From: Carettochelys insculpta
Lineage: Eukaryota; Chordata; Testudines; Carettochelyidae
Reading direction: 5' to 3'
Length of the DNA: 64,000 bases
NCBI RefSeq assembly: GCF_033958435.1
Contig: NC_134144.1
Coordinates: 13,014,010-13,078,009 of the forward strand
The notes beneath the pieces are model-generated. The model was given only the letters and a program-made list of their open reading frames with translations, searched no databases and was not told where the DNA came from. The position numbers were made by a program, and so were the translations under genes. Below, one piece after another: positions 22,151 to 33,657 of the stretch; position 1 is the stretch's first letter; each line of letters begins with the position of its first letter.

Positions 22151-23025
22151 TATGAAAACAGAAATCCTCTTTAATAATGAAAAAATAGTACCCGTGGGAC
22201 CTCTGTACACGATGCATACTGGCTCCACGTGGCCTCCTTTGCAGCTGGTGGTCTGAGTGCTAGACTCAGTTTTCTCACTGAAACCCGAACAGGTTCTCGA
22301 GCTCTCCTGCCGCCATGTGTTTCTACTCCATCTTCTTCCACCAGGCTTTCTCCATTCTCAGCTTCCACTGAGTAACTTTGGCCTGCAAGGCAGGAGCGTC
22401 AGGACAGGATCACAAAGTAATCTATTACATTTTACAGAGCTTCTACCTTATTGAGGGCCAAATTATGGCATTTGGCTGCTGGTCCCTGTTGGGGGTTGTG
22501 CCACCCCAGCAGGAGAGCTGGGCCAGGTTGTGCTGCAGGGATGTGCTTGTTTCCTGAATGGCCCGGTGATGTGTGTTGGACCATCCTTTAGGAATAGGCT
22601 GATCTGGAGGAAGGTAGAGCGAGGAACAGCCATTGTGAGTGATCCTTCTGCAGGGCGTGAAAAGGGGAGAAAGCTCCTTGTGTGCTCCACTGTGTGCCTG
22701 GTAACAGGTGACTCGCAATGTGATCAGAATTAATACTGTATTGTAGAAAGTGGGGTTGCGCTCTCCAAATAGCAGGTTGATGTTGCTGCCCCAGCAGAGT
22801 CTTCAACTAGCCAGCTGAGGTCAGACCCACTTGCCCCTCCTGAGTCTAGCTTGGGTGCCTAGCCCTGAGTCTCTGCTAGTGCAGCCATGTTCTGGTGGCT
22901 ATTTTGGGTGTGGTAGCTCAAGCCCTTGTGGCAGACTGCAAGCAGCACATTTCAGAGCTGGGTGGAAGACAAATACACTGGGAGCTGGGTCAGTGCCTTT
23001 TTGTTCCCCACCTTAGCCATTGAGT
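22151..23025. other. No recognisable feature
   Basis: Short frames on both strands without domains; no repeat ends seen. Confidence 0.4.
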
Positions 23026-23029
23026 GCAG

Positions 23030-23522
23030 CCAGCTGCCAAGGTAGGCAGCTGAGGCTTATTAAGAATCAGTCTGCAGCAGAGGCTAGTCAGACACCTGCT
23101 GCCAACTAATACCAGGAAGAGAGGCTGGAGGACTGAGGTTTTGGAAGAGACAAGCGGCTCAGCCAGGTATAGAGGGAAGTGGTGGGAGAAGTAGCTCAGA
23201 GAGAGGCTTCTGTGTTTGGCACAGAGGAAAAGCCCCATCAACTGTCTCCCATGTAGGGACCCTGGGCTGGAGCCCAGAGTATTGTGTGGGCCTTCCCCTG
23301 GAGAAACCCCCTAGTGGAAGGACAGGGGCGTCAAAACCTTCTGAAGGTGGCTTGCTCCTCCTCTTGGAACTTGCCTATGATGAGACTGGATCAGTAAGCA
23401 GAGACATTTGCCTCTGGAAACACCCAAGGCAGTGGAGTGATCACATGGAGTCTCTGAGCCACAAAGTAAAATTCCTCCAAGAACCACAGAGCCCCTAGAG
23501 GGCTGGCAAGGGACTTGTCACA
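23030..23522 (+). mobile_element. LTR-like interspersed repeat, copy 1
   Basis: Shares phrase order with 44.61-45.14 kb: GTAGGCAGCTGAGGCTT, CACCTGCTGCC, GGCTGGAGGAC, GAGGGAAGTGGTGGG, CCTGGGCTGGAGYCCAG, and an end reading TTGTCACA. The sister copy has a TATA box, so an LTR of an old endogenous retroelement is a reasonable guess. No TG start or duplication found. Confidence 0.5.
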
Positions 23523-25150
23523 CCCCGTTAATGTGAATCTGTCTACCCTGGCTCCCAGCCACAGTCCAAACATGCCCATTGTGACCTCCAAATGAGATTA
23601 TTGCAAAGGTATGAGTGACTGAGTCAAGGTCCATGCCACAGAGACATGGTCCCCGCATAGCTGCAGTTCCAGGGGTGTCTGAGAGAAGAGGTTTTTGGCC
23701 GTTGACACCACTTGGAAATGTCTGTGTGAGTTGCAGTGACAGAGGCAGCAGTGAATCGTTTAAATGAGGTAAATGGGAACTCAGAAGGCTGGTAATGGGA
23801 TACAGAACTCATCACCTAGGTCACTAGTTTGAATCCCAACCAGTCCTTATATCTGAGAGCACTTGAGTCACCTACGTTAAGGACTTGGCAGTCCAAGTCT
23901 CAGTGGACAGGTATCCACACACCCAAACATAGTTGGCAAGTTTGTGGCAAAACTTGCTCTACTGCTGCTCAGGATGTTCCTGTGGATAAAGGCAGCACCC
24001 CTCTCCTGATGCAGCCAATGCAGTACTACATTCACTTCAAAAATCCATTTTTACAAAAAAAAAAAAAAAAAAAGATGTTTACGTGCATGGAACTGTCAGT
24101 CCTAACTCCAGAGTTGAGGGTGACCATTTTGCACAAACCAGGGAATGGCTGGGCCAGTTCATGCGCAGGCAGAGCACAGGGTTGCCCTGGAAATGTTCTG
24201 AGTACGTCCCATGACCTGCTGAGCCCCCCACTATCTGCAGATGGAGTTCAAGCACTGTAGTTCCTCTTGGGATCAGACCTACATGAGTTTTGGGGGCACT
24301 GTTTGGAGGTAATGCCTGACACTGGTGTCAGCAGCAGCACAGAAAACGTTGCGGCACTGTGATGGATGTAAAATGAAGAAAGTGGTAAGTAGAGAAATGC
24401 TGGGGTCTTGTGTTTGCGGAGTTTGTGGGGGTGTGGCACTTATGACACTGAGCGGAAACATAAGGAAATAATTGTTAGTGTACAATACTGTTTAACTGTA
24501 ACAGAGGATTGTATATGTAGGTCCTTGTTCCTTATCCTTATCCGCGCTACTTACTCACTCTTTTTTTTATCTTACCTGCAGATCACACTCAAGAATTCAA
24601 TACATTTTGGTTCTAATCCCAAGCATTCCCTTACTAATTATTGAAGTATGCCTTTTCTATGATTTTTTTCTTATTGAGCGCTATTTTAAGATAACTTAGA
24701 AACAATACATTCCTTCAAAGAAGACTTCATTAAGCATGTTGTCTGCCTAGAGGCGTAAACACAATCAAATATTAAATCTTACCCAGACTGGATTTTTTTC
24801 TATTAAAAATATACTTGCTACTGTACCTGGATGGATCTGTTGAGTTAACTCAGTCCAGAAAGATGGGAACACAGGCAAGAAGTGATATTTTTTCGGTACT
24901 GCTGACAGGTCCTGTTGTCCTATTCTGTAATGTGTTGTGGTTGGGGAATTCTGCTGAAGCAGTAAAGGGTCTCTGATATATCCTGGAAAATGTATATTGC
25001 AAAGCAAAGATAGAGAGATTGTTGCAGGAAGTGACTAGACCTGATTGAAAAATGGGGGAAGGAGAAATAGTAGACAATTTTGAAATAATTTTTCTTCTGT
25101 AACTGAGGAATTAAAAATAAATATGAAGCCTGAATAAACCTTTATGTGTA
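23523..25150. other. Mostly unassigned; poly-A tract near 24.06 kb
   Basis: An A17-type run lies around 24055-24073, probably a retroposon tail, but the sequence before it is not recognisable. A possible tRNA-like B box (AGTTTGAATCCCAAC) near 23826 hints at an old SINE. Other sequence is unassigned. Confidence 0.4.
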
Positions 25151-25159
25151 TGTATGGCC

Positions 25160-25262
25160 AACACACCCAGGTCATCAACAGGAAGGACTGAACCTGAGAG
25201 GCTATACTCTACCAAGTGAGCTGAAAGCCAGTTGCCTCCCAGCTAAGGTTGTAGAGCAGAGA
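25160..25262 (-). mobile_element. tRNA-derived SINE head
   Basis: On the minus strand GCTCACTTGGTAGAGTATAG resembles a tRNA A-box region, and CAGGTTCAGTCC about 25 bases later resembles a B box, in the spacing of a tRNA-Lys-like SINE promoter. The tail is not defined. Confidence 0.45.
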
Positions 25263-25392
25263 CTTCACTCTTCCTAGTCAGTGGTCTCAGTGCCTGTGGG
25301 TTACATATGGAAGATGCTGAAGGTTAGAGAGTTCAGACCAAACCTCATGACTGCTGAGTGTGTTAACATTTGGATCCAGAGCCAAACTCTGG

Positions 25393-25820
25393 GGCTGTGT
25401 CACCAGCAAGTTTTTTTTTCAAAGAGCGGAGTCTTTTTCGAAAAAACCCATGGAGCGTCTACACACAAAATGAGCTCTTTCCATCTGAAATTGAGAGAAT
25501 GTGGCCCTTTTTCAAGCGACCCCCTTCCTCTCCCAGATGAGGAAGAACACCTTTTTCTGAAAGGGTCTTTTGAAAAAAAGTGTGTGTATGTGCTCCGCAG
25601 GTCTTTCTTTCGAAAGAGCAGTCCTCACGGTGCCAGATTTTTCGATCCCTGGCTCATTCTTTCAAAAGAGCAGGGGCTGTGGATGCTCTCTGTCAAAAGA
25701 GTGGATCAATCTTTTGATGTTCTTTTTTGTGTGTGGAAGCGCTCTTTCGTAGGAAGTATTTTGGGAAGATCTCTTCTGGAAGAATGTCTTTCGAAGGATC
25801 ACTGTAGTGTAGACACAGCC
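25393..25820. mobile_element. Foldback MITE, family G (CTTTCGAAAG word), copy 1
   Basis: Ends GGCTGTGTCACCAGCAAG and TAGTGTAGACACAGCC over 428 bp. The body repeats TCTTTCGAAAGA-type words and includes the shared block GCGTCTACACACAAAATGA (25455-25473). Flanks TGG and TGT agree at two of three bases. A 204-codon frame (25281-25895) runs through it because the words lack stops. It has no known domain and I do not call it a gene. Confidence 0.85.
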
Positions 25821-27115
25821 TGTGAGTGTCCTTTGCTACTAGTGGGGACTAAACCAAAAACCCCTCAAAAAAATTTGGGGGAAGTTAATGTATGACTCAA
25901 GATACAAATTTTGCAGCTTGGCTTGCCTCCGTTTTGACAGATTTGGAGACTGTTAGAGGGGAAGCGTGCCCATCAGTAAGTACAGAACATAGATCAGTCC
26001 CATGACACATCTCTCTTGTATTTAAATTGTGAGCATATCAGAGTCTAATATTTGTAGATTTTAATATAACAAGAGGGTCCAATGCAATTATTTTTAAATC
26101 AATGTGCCTTTCCATTGATTTACAAAGAACTCACTTGGAAATTAAGTCTGTTCCTTCTACTTATCATCAAGAAAGGGCTAGGTCTTTCAATTCCACTTGT
26201 AATACACACTGAATTTAATGTATTCAGTCCCCCAAATATTAGCTTAGCAATATTTGCACTAACCTTACTTAACATTAGGTTTAACTGACCTGCACACTGG
26301 AGCCTGTATACAATGCCAGGATCCCAGGTCTGAGAGAGTCTGAAGAGGTACCTCTTGGCTGAATAGCCCGGGCGAATCCGTCGGTCAGTCTGGTTGTCTG
26401 GCTTTTTCAGAAAGCGGAGGTGTGGCTGCCAAGCTGTCCCTCTCTGATCCTTCTGCAGAAAAAACAGTCATTGCAAGACTTCAACTGCTTTAAATTTTTT
26501 GTTTTTCCCTGCAGCTGATGAGTTGATGTTAACAGATTCTAATCAAGAACCGAGGAGACAGGGAGAAACCGAAATTGCACAAAGGCATAGTAGAACAGGG
26601 ATCTGAGGCCATTAGATTATGAGGGGGGAAATCACATAATGCTGAATTTAAAGCAAGCAGGCTGGGAGTGGGAATCTAAAAACTGCCACAAAAAATCAAC
26701 AAGGGAATAATTCAGATCTTTAGTTAAAATTAAATACCAGTGATGGTTAGCGATAATCTGTTAAGAAATTACATGTTTTACTGTGGAGATCGGGGCTTAT
26801 TCGTACTTCTTTGATATTCATGGCTATGGTCCAATGATATTATCAACTGCAGGATCAGATGATGGATTTTTTTTTTAAATACCTGTCTACCTATGTGGAA
26901 AATGAGAGGGAATTGAATAAAAATTGATCTGGACCTTAACTGAAATTCTCAACCAAACCCAAACTCTGACAGAAACATGAAAAAGATTAGTTAGCTTTCT
27001 GATGCTTCCTAACTTTATCCAAACTTTCTGTGAGGGTGGGCCAGAAAACAAGAATTATATAATGCAACTTACTGGACTTTTGAAATCTGTTTCTGTTCCA
27101 TATGGGAACAGGAAT
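25821..27115. other. No recognisable feature
   Basis: No confident element or exon. Confidence 0.45.
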
Positions 27116-27119
27116 GGCA

Positions 27120-27185
27120 ATCACCTGAAATGTGGGAGAACTAGCTAAGCGTTCTAATCGCTGAGCTCTAGAGTCAGTCTTTCTC
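27120..27185 (-). mobile_element. Possible SINE head
   Basis: The minus strand reads AGCTCAGCGATTAGAACGC, similar to a tRNA-like A box, with CTAGTTCTCCCACATT downstream. Weak B box, so this is only a suggestion. Confidence 0.25.
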
Positions 27186-27302
27186 TCTTTGTCTTTCCTG
27201 CTGATGGTGCTCCACTTTGGGAAAAAAATAATTAACTATTCATTGGGCCACTGGCAAGCTTACTCTATGCTGGTGTGGTTAAGACACATGCATGGTATGT
27301 GG

Positions 27303-27604
27303 GGCTATGTCTAGATTGCAGAGAACTGTCGGCAAAAGATTCACAAATTGCGCAACATATATGTGTGTCTTTTGCTGACAGTTCTGTTGGGAGAGGCTCT
27401 TCTGACACATGGCCTGTCCTCACAGGGCCAAATGTCAGAAAACATACCTTCTGCCAGGACATCCTTTCTTACCCATGGAACGAGGTGTACAGGGATGTCG
27501 ACAGAACGCTCCTGACTGGCCGATCTCTTCCAAGAGATCTTCGGTCTGGATGCATGCTCTTTCAACAGAAGTTTTGTTGATTGACCAGCAGTCCAGACAT
27601 ATCC
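27303..27604. mobile_element. Foldback MITE, family F, copy 3
   Basis: Ends GGCTATGTCTAGATTGCAG and CCAGACATATCC, flanked by an exact TGG duplication (27300-27302, 27605-27607). The body has CTGTCGGCAAAAG and its complement TTTTGCTGACAG plus other GTCGACAG-like words. 302 bp, non-coding; the ~100-codon frames are by-products. Confidence 0.85.
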
Positions 27605-28370
27605 TGGGAGACCTAGGATCAAGTGCTCACGCCAATCACAAGTATTCACTCCAAATCAGGCAGAGGAGGGAACTTATGTCTGTGACATCCCTACTTGCTG
27701 CTGCATGGGCAACCCAGGTTTAATTCTTTCCTTCAGTTCTCTTTTGTTGGCTTGTGGACCTGGCTAGACTAGTCAGATGGGATATACTCCACTCTTGTAA
27801 TGTTTGTAAATTTTATGCTGTGATGCTGGGTCTTGGCCTCCTTGTGTTATGGCTCAGCTGATGAGTTGATATTAAGAGATTCTAATCAATAACTGAAGGA
27901 AATAAAACCCGAAATGTAATGATGTTGCTTTCAAGCATTGTGATGTTTCATTATGATGATTTGACGCCACACTGTAATGTCCTGGAAATGATTTTGAGAA
28001 TTCTTTGTAATTTGCGAGCATGACACTCAATACTGTGAATAGCAGACCAAGGCCCCACATAAACTCCAGGGGAGTATCACACATACAGCCTGATTAGGCA
28101 GAGAAGGAACTCTTCAGTCTGCTCTGTAGTAATGTTTCTGGCTAGTTAGGAGTAGCATTGAGACACTTCACAAAAGTCTGTCTTCTTTTTCTAGAAGGAC
28201 ATCCAGGCTGCACATCATAGCCAGCAGGAGTGCAAAGCAAAAGCATTGAAAATAGAGGAGAAATTCAGTGACACAGATGAGAGAGAAAAACTATTCTTTA
28301 ACAGAGATGTAGTAATTTCGTAAACATTACGGAAGCTCTCCTGGCCCCATTGAATTCAATGGCAAAACTC
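27605..28370. other. No recognisable feature
   Basis: Nothing identified except the host repeat flanking the next foldback element. Confidence 0.4.
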
Positions 28371-28373
28371 CCA

Positions 28374-28809
28374 GGCCACGTCTACACAGCCTCTCACTTT
28401 TGGAAGGGACGTGAAAACACTGCGGATCAAAAATGCTAAGGAGGTGCTGATATGAATATTCAGTGGCTCATTTGCATAATGGCAGCCACTTGCTGCATCA
28501 GAAGTGCTGCTTGCGAAATGTAAAATAGCTGTGTAGCTGCGGTTCTTTCAGAAGGAAGCCCTGTTTTCGAAACCACCCTTCTTCTCCATGTGTTTTGGGA
28601 GGAAGGGTGCCTTCGAAAACAAGACTTCATTTCAGAGGAACCCCACCTACACAGCTATTTTACATTGTGAAAGCAGCACTTTTGATGCGGTGAATGGCTG
28701 TTATTATGCAAATGAGCCACTGAATATTCATATCAGTGCCTCATTAGCATTTTCAATTGGCCATATTTACACACCCCTTCTGAAAGGGAGAGGCTGTGTA
28801 GATGCAGCC
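28374..28809. mobile_element. Foldback MITE, family C, with CCA duplication and empty-site paralogue
   Basis: A 436-bp element with ends GGCCACGTCTACACAGCC and GGCTGTGTAGATGCAGCC and long inverted arms. Flanks are CCA on both sides (28371-28373, 28810-28812). The uninterrupted target, GGCAAAACTCCCATTGACTT, is present elsewhere in the window at 42953-42972, which confirms both borders. Two ATGCAAAT octamers (28470, 28706) lie in the arms. Confidence 0.92.
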
Positions 28810-29970
28810 CCATTGACTTCAGTAAAGCCGAGATTCCACTTTCATTTATATATTTTACACTACAATTATTTAATGGATTCATCATCTATCTGAAAGTGCA
28901 CTAAATCATTGTTTTACAACCTTATTTTAAAGTTTTAGTGAATCTACCATTTGGCTGCCACTAAGGTGGGCATGTTAAAAATACCCAGATAAATGTCTTT
29001 CCTGGTAAGCCATCGGGGTGGGGGGCACAGTGCTTAGTTTTTATGAGAAAATCATTGTTTGTATTGGAAGAAAGAAAGGGTAAGTAAAATCATCAAGTAG
29101 ATATAGGAAACTATAATTATCCACAAAGGGCAAACGCAATATTGAGCGGGTGAGAAAGAAATGACTGAAGGTGTCCACAACTACTGTGTAAGAGTGTAGG
29201 ATTATAGAGTGATACTTGGAGGGATTAAAATACAACATGCTGCTGCTATTAACAGGTGTGGCAGTTGTAATGTAACTACCCCAACTATAGGATACAGGAA
29301 TTTTCAGCTTTGTCTAAAGCATCACCATAGACTTGGAATATAGATAGGTAAGTAAATAGATGTATGCTGGAGAGATGGGGAACGACAAGTTTGTCTGTGA
29401 GTTCACAAGAACTTTGGGTCCTTTGACAATCCCAGATTGAAAGGAAACTGTCAGACCTGGAGCCTCAAAAAGAGAGAGACACAGCTATTCCCATTTAAAA
29501 GCTACATTTAAAGCTCCCACTAACTTCAGGGAGGCAGTAGGGCTCTAATTCAGAAAACTGACATCTAACAGTGCTATAGCAAAATTTGCCTGTTAGCCTC
29601 AGTTTGTAGTTGGCTTAGGTTCCACTGAGCTGAATTATTAGCATGTACAGAATGTTAATGAAAATTGCCACAGTGCTTCATAAAATAATAGCAGCAGACA
29701 TGCTGAGACTTGTCTGTCTTCTTTCGTTTCACTGTATGTAATAACTTGCCTCTAGAGTCCCCATTTATACTGCGCTGATAGATTACTTGTGTAGGCATAT
29801 TTGGCTTCCATAAATTTCTTCTAACAGGTTTTTTTGTCCCAATAGAGCCTGCTTTGCATTGAAGGATCACACAGCACCTCGCTTGCTCCTTTTAATAAAA
29901 TATTTCAGTTTAAATTTTCAAATATCCTACAATTTTGGGTCTCTCAAATTGAGGGCCCTTAATGGCATGC
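28810..29970. other. No recognisable feature
   Basis: AT-rich; frames are short and domain-free. Confidence 0.45.
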
Positions 29971-29973
29971 TTA

Positions 29974-30346
29974 GGCTGCACCTACACTGGTATTCCTCTT
30001 TCAAAAGAGGCATGCAAATGACGGAAATTGAAAATGCAAATGAGGCACAGATTTACATATCTGACATCTCATTTGTTATTCTTTTGAAAGAGCTTCTTTT
30101 GAAAAAGAAAAACAGTGTAGACGCGGCTCTTTTGAAAGTAAACCCCATCTTTGAAAGGACCCTTCTTCCCTTTTTTTTATGGGAAGCAGGGTTCTTTCAA
30201 AGATGGGGTTTACTTTTGACAGAGCCATGTCTACACGGCTTTTCTTCTTTCAAAAGAAGAATATGTAAATGAGGCACCAGATATGTAAATCTGCACCTCA
30301 TTTGCATTTTTCATTTCCCTCATTTGCATGCCTCTTTCTAGAGAGC
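29974..30346. mobile_element. Foldback MITE, family A, copy 2 (right end deleted)
   Basis: Same arms and words as the 6.2-kb copy. The left end GGCTGCACCTACACTGG is preceded by TTA. The right terminal repeat is lost after CATGCCTCTTT, yet TTA follows the remnant AGAGC, which may mark the original duplication. Four intact octamers remain (30012, 30034, 30300, 30322). Confidence 0.8.
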
Positions 30347-30456
30347 TTAAATTCCAGCTAAAGTCAACTCCAGCTAAACTCAGGTCCTGCATTGGGCCTG
30401 TGGCAGCTGCACGAAGTGTTGAAAATTTGAGCTTAAACTTTGATGGAACACATAAG

Positions 30457-30855
30457 GGCCATGGCTACACTAGCCCTAAACTTTGAAGTTTACTAATTAA
30501 GCGCTGAGATACATATTCAGTGCCTCTTTAGCATGCCGGCAGCCGCAGCACTTTGAAATTGACATGGCTCACCACTGCCCAGCTTGTCCAGACGGGGCTT
30601 CTTTTCAAAGGGACCCCAGCAGCTTTGAAATCTCCTTATTCCTATCTGCTGTTAGGAATAAGGGGATTTTGAAGTTGCCAGGGTCCTTTCGAAAAGGAGC
30701 CCCGTCTGGATGAGCCGTGCGGTACAATTTTGAAGTGCTGCGGCTGCTGGCATGCTAATGAGGTGCTGAATATGTATTTCAGCGCTTCATTAGTAAACTT
30801 GGAAATGGCCATTTGCATGGCCATTTTGAAGTTTTGGGCTAGTGTAGACATAGCC
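30457..30855. mobile_element. Foldback MITE, family B, with AAG duplication
   Basis: Ends GGCCATGGCTACACTAGCCC and GGGCTAGTGTAGACATAGCC, flanked by exact AAG (30454-30456, 30856-30858). The arms contain GCTAATGAGGTGCTGAATA, CAGCCGCAGCAC and GGGATTTTGAAG words and pair over almost the full 399 bp around TATTCCTATCTGCTGTTAGG. Confidence 0.9.
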
Positions 30856-30858
30856 AAG

Positions 30859-31205
30859 AAGTTTCCAATGACAGAGAGAAAAAAAACAGCCTAACTCTCC
30901 CCTTTGGAAACTGCTCCACAGCACAACTCTGCCTCCAGGCTAATTACATTGAATGCTAGAACCACATTTCTAGCATTTTGAGGAGCCCAGGATCTTCTAG
31001 CTAGTCAGAATATAACTCCTATAGATTCTGTCTTGCTGTATAAATGGTGGATTAACACACTGAGCATACAGCACATACCTAAAAGTCTGTACCTTAGAGG
31101 ACATTGAAGTTGTGTGGTGACTCATAATGTCATAACAAAGAAAACAATAACGTACATGTTTATAGTGTCATTTGTACAGACGGAACACAAAGTGCTGTGA
31201 CCAGA
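30859..31205. other. No recognisable feature
   Basis: Nothing identified. Confidence 0.4.
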
Positions 31206-31605
31206 ACGTAACAATATAAGAATGGCCATACTGGTTCAGACCACGGTTCTGTCTAGCCCAGTATCCTGTCTTTGACAGTGACCAATGCCAGGTGTCCCCG
31301 AAGGAGTGACTAGAACAGGTAATCATCAAGTGATCCATCTCTGTCATCCAATCCCAGCTTCTGACAAACAGAAGCTATGGAGGCTGTCCCTGCTTCTCCT
31401 GGCTAATAGCCATTGGTGGACTTATCCTTCATGAACTTATCTAGTCCTGGTTTGAATCATTATAGTCTTGGCCTTCATAAGTTTCTCTGGCAAAGATATC
31501 CACACATTAACTGTGCACTGTTTATTTTAAACCTCCGGCCTACTAATTTCACTTGATGACCCCCTAGTTATGAGACATAAATAACACTTCCTTATCTGCT
31601 TCCTT
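31206..31605 (-). mobile_element. CR1 LINE, 3' part
   Basis: Reverse of the CR1 3' region: AAGAATGGCCATACTGG, then the CAGTGACCAATGCCAGGTG block, then TAATTTCACTTGATGACCCC. It continues after an insertion at about 31.97 kb. Confidence 0.85.
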
Positions 31606-31960
31606 ATCATGCTGTTGGCCAGGAGCTTCTTAGGTAAGCTTCTCCTGGCCAGAACCTGCTTCTCAACTCCCTCCCAGAGCCTGCACCCACCCCTATGCCC
31701 CTGCTCCAGGGCAGAATGCTCTCTTGCACCCATACCTGCTCCTGGACCCTACAACCTAGTACCCTGCCTCGGGTCACAACCCCCTCCTTCACCCAAACTC
31801 CTCGGACTCCACACCCTCTTCTGCACCCAAGTCCCCCACCCCAAGCTCCCTTCTGCAATCAATGTCCATCTCAGACCCAGCAGCTGCTCCATGGAAAAGT
31901 GTGGCCCTTGACCACTTACCAAAATCTTGGAGTGGCCCTCCATCAGACAGTATTTCCCAC
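31606..31960. repeat. C-rich element inserted in CR1 (family K, copy 2)
   Basis: C-rich degenerate repeats break the CR1. Near the right side, CTTGACCACTTACCAAAAT is the reverse of the arm phrase of the G-rich element at 7.27 kb, so both belong to one family. Borders are approximate. Confidence 0.6.
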
Positions 31961-31964
31961 CCCT

Positions 31965-32495
31965 CCTCTGTCCCTTTCTTCATCATTTCCAACATTCTCC
32001 TGGCTTTTTTTGACTACCACTGCACACTGAATGGATGTTTTCAGAGAACTATCCACAGTGACTCCAAAATCGCTTTCTCGATTAGCAATAGTTAATTTAG
32101 ACCCCTATTATTTTATGTGCATAATTGGGATTATGTTTGCCAATGTACGTTACTTTGCATTTATCAACATTGAATTTCATCGCAATTTTGTTGTCCAATC
32201 ACCCAGTTTTGTGAGCTTCTTTGGAAGGTCTTTGCAGTCTAGTTGGGACTTAACTATCTTGAGTAGTTCTGCGTCATCAGCAAATTTTGCCTCTGTCTGG
32301 TCTACCCCTTTTTTTCCAGATTATTGATGAATAGGATTGGTCCCAATACAGACAACACCTCTCTCCATTGAGGAAACTGACCATTTATCCCTACCCTTTG
32401 ATTCCTATGTTTTAACCAGTTACCAGTCCATGAGAGGATCTTCCCTATTAGCCTATGACAACTTATTCTGCTTAAGAGCTTTTGGTGTTCTGAAA
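31965..32495 (-). mobile_element. CR1 LINE, reverse transcriptase part
   Basis: Collinear with the 0.1-0.77 kb CR1. The minus frame contains NWLKHRNQRV, INGQFPQWREVLS and LGPILFINNLEK, typical CR1 RT phrases. Frame breaks show it is inactive. Confidence 0.85.
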
Positions 32496-32781
32496 GGGGC
32501 AGGGCCAAGGACAGCTGTCCCTCAGCACTGCCCAGAGCACCCCACACCGGTACCCAGGCAGCCCTCCTCACTGCCTGGATTGTGTCCCTGCCAACCGGGC
32601 CCTTACTGCTGCCTGGAGCATGCAGCACAGCACTCCAGCAGCAACTTAAAGGGCCGTGGGCTCTGGCTTCCCTCCACTGCTGCTACTGTGACAACAATGG
32701 CAGCTGGACCCCAGGTCCCTTTGATTCGCTGGCCCCTGGGGCAACTGCCCCCTTTGTCCCCTCCCCATTGGCAGGCCTATG
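32496..32781 (+). mobile_element. GC-rich element, family I, copy 3, inserted in CR1 with 8-bp duplication
   Basis: CR1 sequence stops at TTCTGAAA (32488-32495) and resumes at TACTGAAA (32782-32789), a seven-of-eight duplication. The 286-bp insert has the family I phrases (TTAAAGGGCC, GGGGCAACTGCCCCC, CCCCTCCCCATTGGCAGG). This is the best evidence that family I transposes with hAT-like 8-bp duplications. The 161-codon plus frame is a mixture of CR1 and this insert. Confidence 0.7.
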
Positions 32782-32845
32782 TACTGAAAAGACTGAATCC
32801 CCTTTGTTCATATGCTTGTTAACTCCCCTCAAAGAATTCTAGGTG
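32782..32845 (-). mobile_element. CR1 LINE, continuation after insert
   Basis: ATATGCTTGTTAACTCCCCTC and CAAAGAATTCTAGGTGG continue the CR1 order. The element is then truncated. Confidence 0.7.
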
Positions 32846-33655
32846 GAGTTATTTCACCCACCGCTGCATTGCTGCCACGCCACCTCTGAAAGAGGTGAAA
32901 GAGCTATAGCTGTGTAACAGCCCACTGCAACTCTATACAGCCCGTCTGAAAAGGGGATGGAGAAGACAATTGTCTAGTTGTAAGAACAGGGAGAATACAA
33001 TTAGCCAGTATAGAATTTGGGTAGTAGACCAGGTCTAATATCCAACTCGTGAGAAACATGTCCTGGAGTCTCTAATGACCACAAGTGGCCAAGATCCCTA
33101 TTTTATGTGCCAGAGGCAGGATTGTTTCTTTTCATGTCCAACAGGGGCCTGGGTTGTGTAGTAAGTACCTGAAGCACCTGGCTTTTCTAGGAGTTGTCCT
33201 ATCTAAATACAGCTCAGGCCTGATTGCTTAGCTGAGGGACTCCCAAACTGTGGGCTTGGTACCACTGGGAGTCTGTGAGCTGGCTGGAAGTGGTATGCTA
33301 AAAACTTAAAGAATTAAATGATTGTTCCATCTCCCAGTGTCGTTCCTGCGTGCATCGTGGTGCATCAAAAAATGCACAAGGAGCAAAATTCCCCCTCCTG
33401 GCCACTGTGAGTGTAGTGATGAATCACTCTCACCACTGATGATCAGGTAGTGTGGTGTGTGCTGTAGCAGTACAGATAGCCACCATACCTTTGTCTGGCC
33501 TTCTGCTGAAGCCCAGCCTTGAGCTTGTGCCAACCCTCACAGCTTAAGGTACCGATGCAAACTCACACCACCAGCATGTCTCTTGTCTGAAAAGACAGAC
33601 ACAGCCAGAGAGCAGCTGCAAAACCTGTAGCCACACGAACTCCCTGGGATTATGT
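32846..33655. other. No firm feature; possible hAT end near 33.23 kb
   Basis: GACTCCCAAACTGTGGG near 33239 resembles a hAT left end, but no partner was found within reach. Otherwise unassigned. Confidence 0.35.
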
Positions 33656-33657
33656 GG

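Noticed and set aside
25281..25895. 204-codon open frame as a gene
   Set aside because: Most of it is a family G foldback element with stop-poor words; the copy at 51 kb shows similar spurious frames on both strands.
32337..32822. 161-codon plus-strand frame as a gene
   Set aside because: Antisense to CR1 and then through a GC-rich insert; composite of two repeats.
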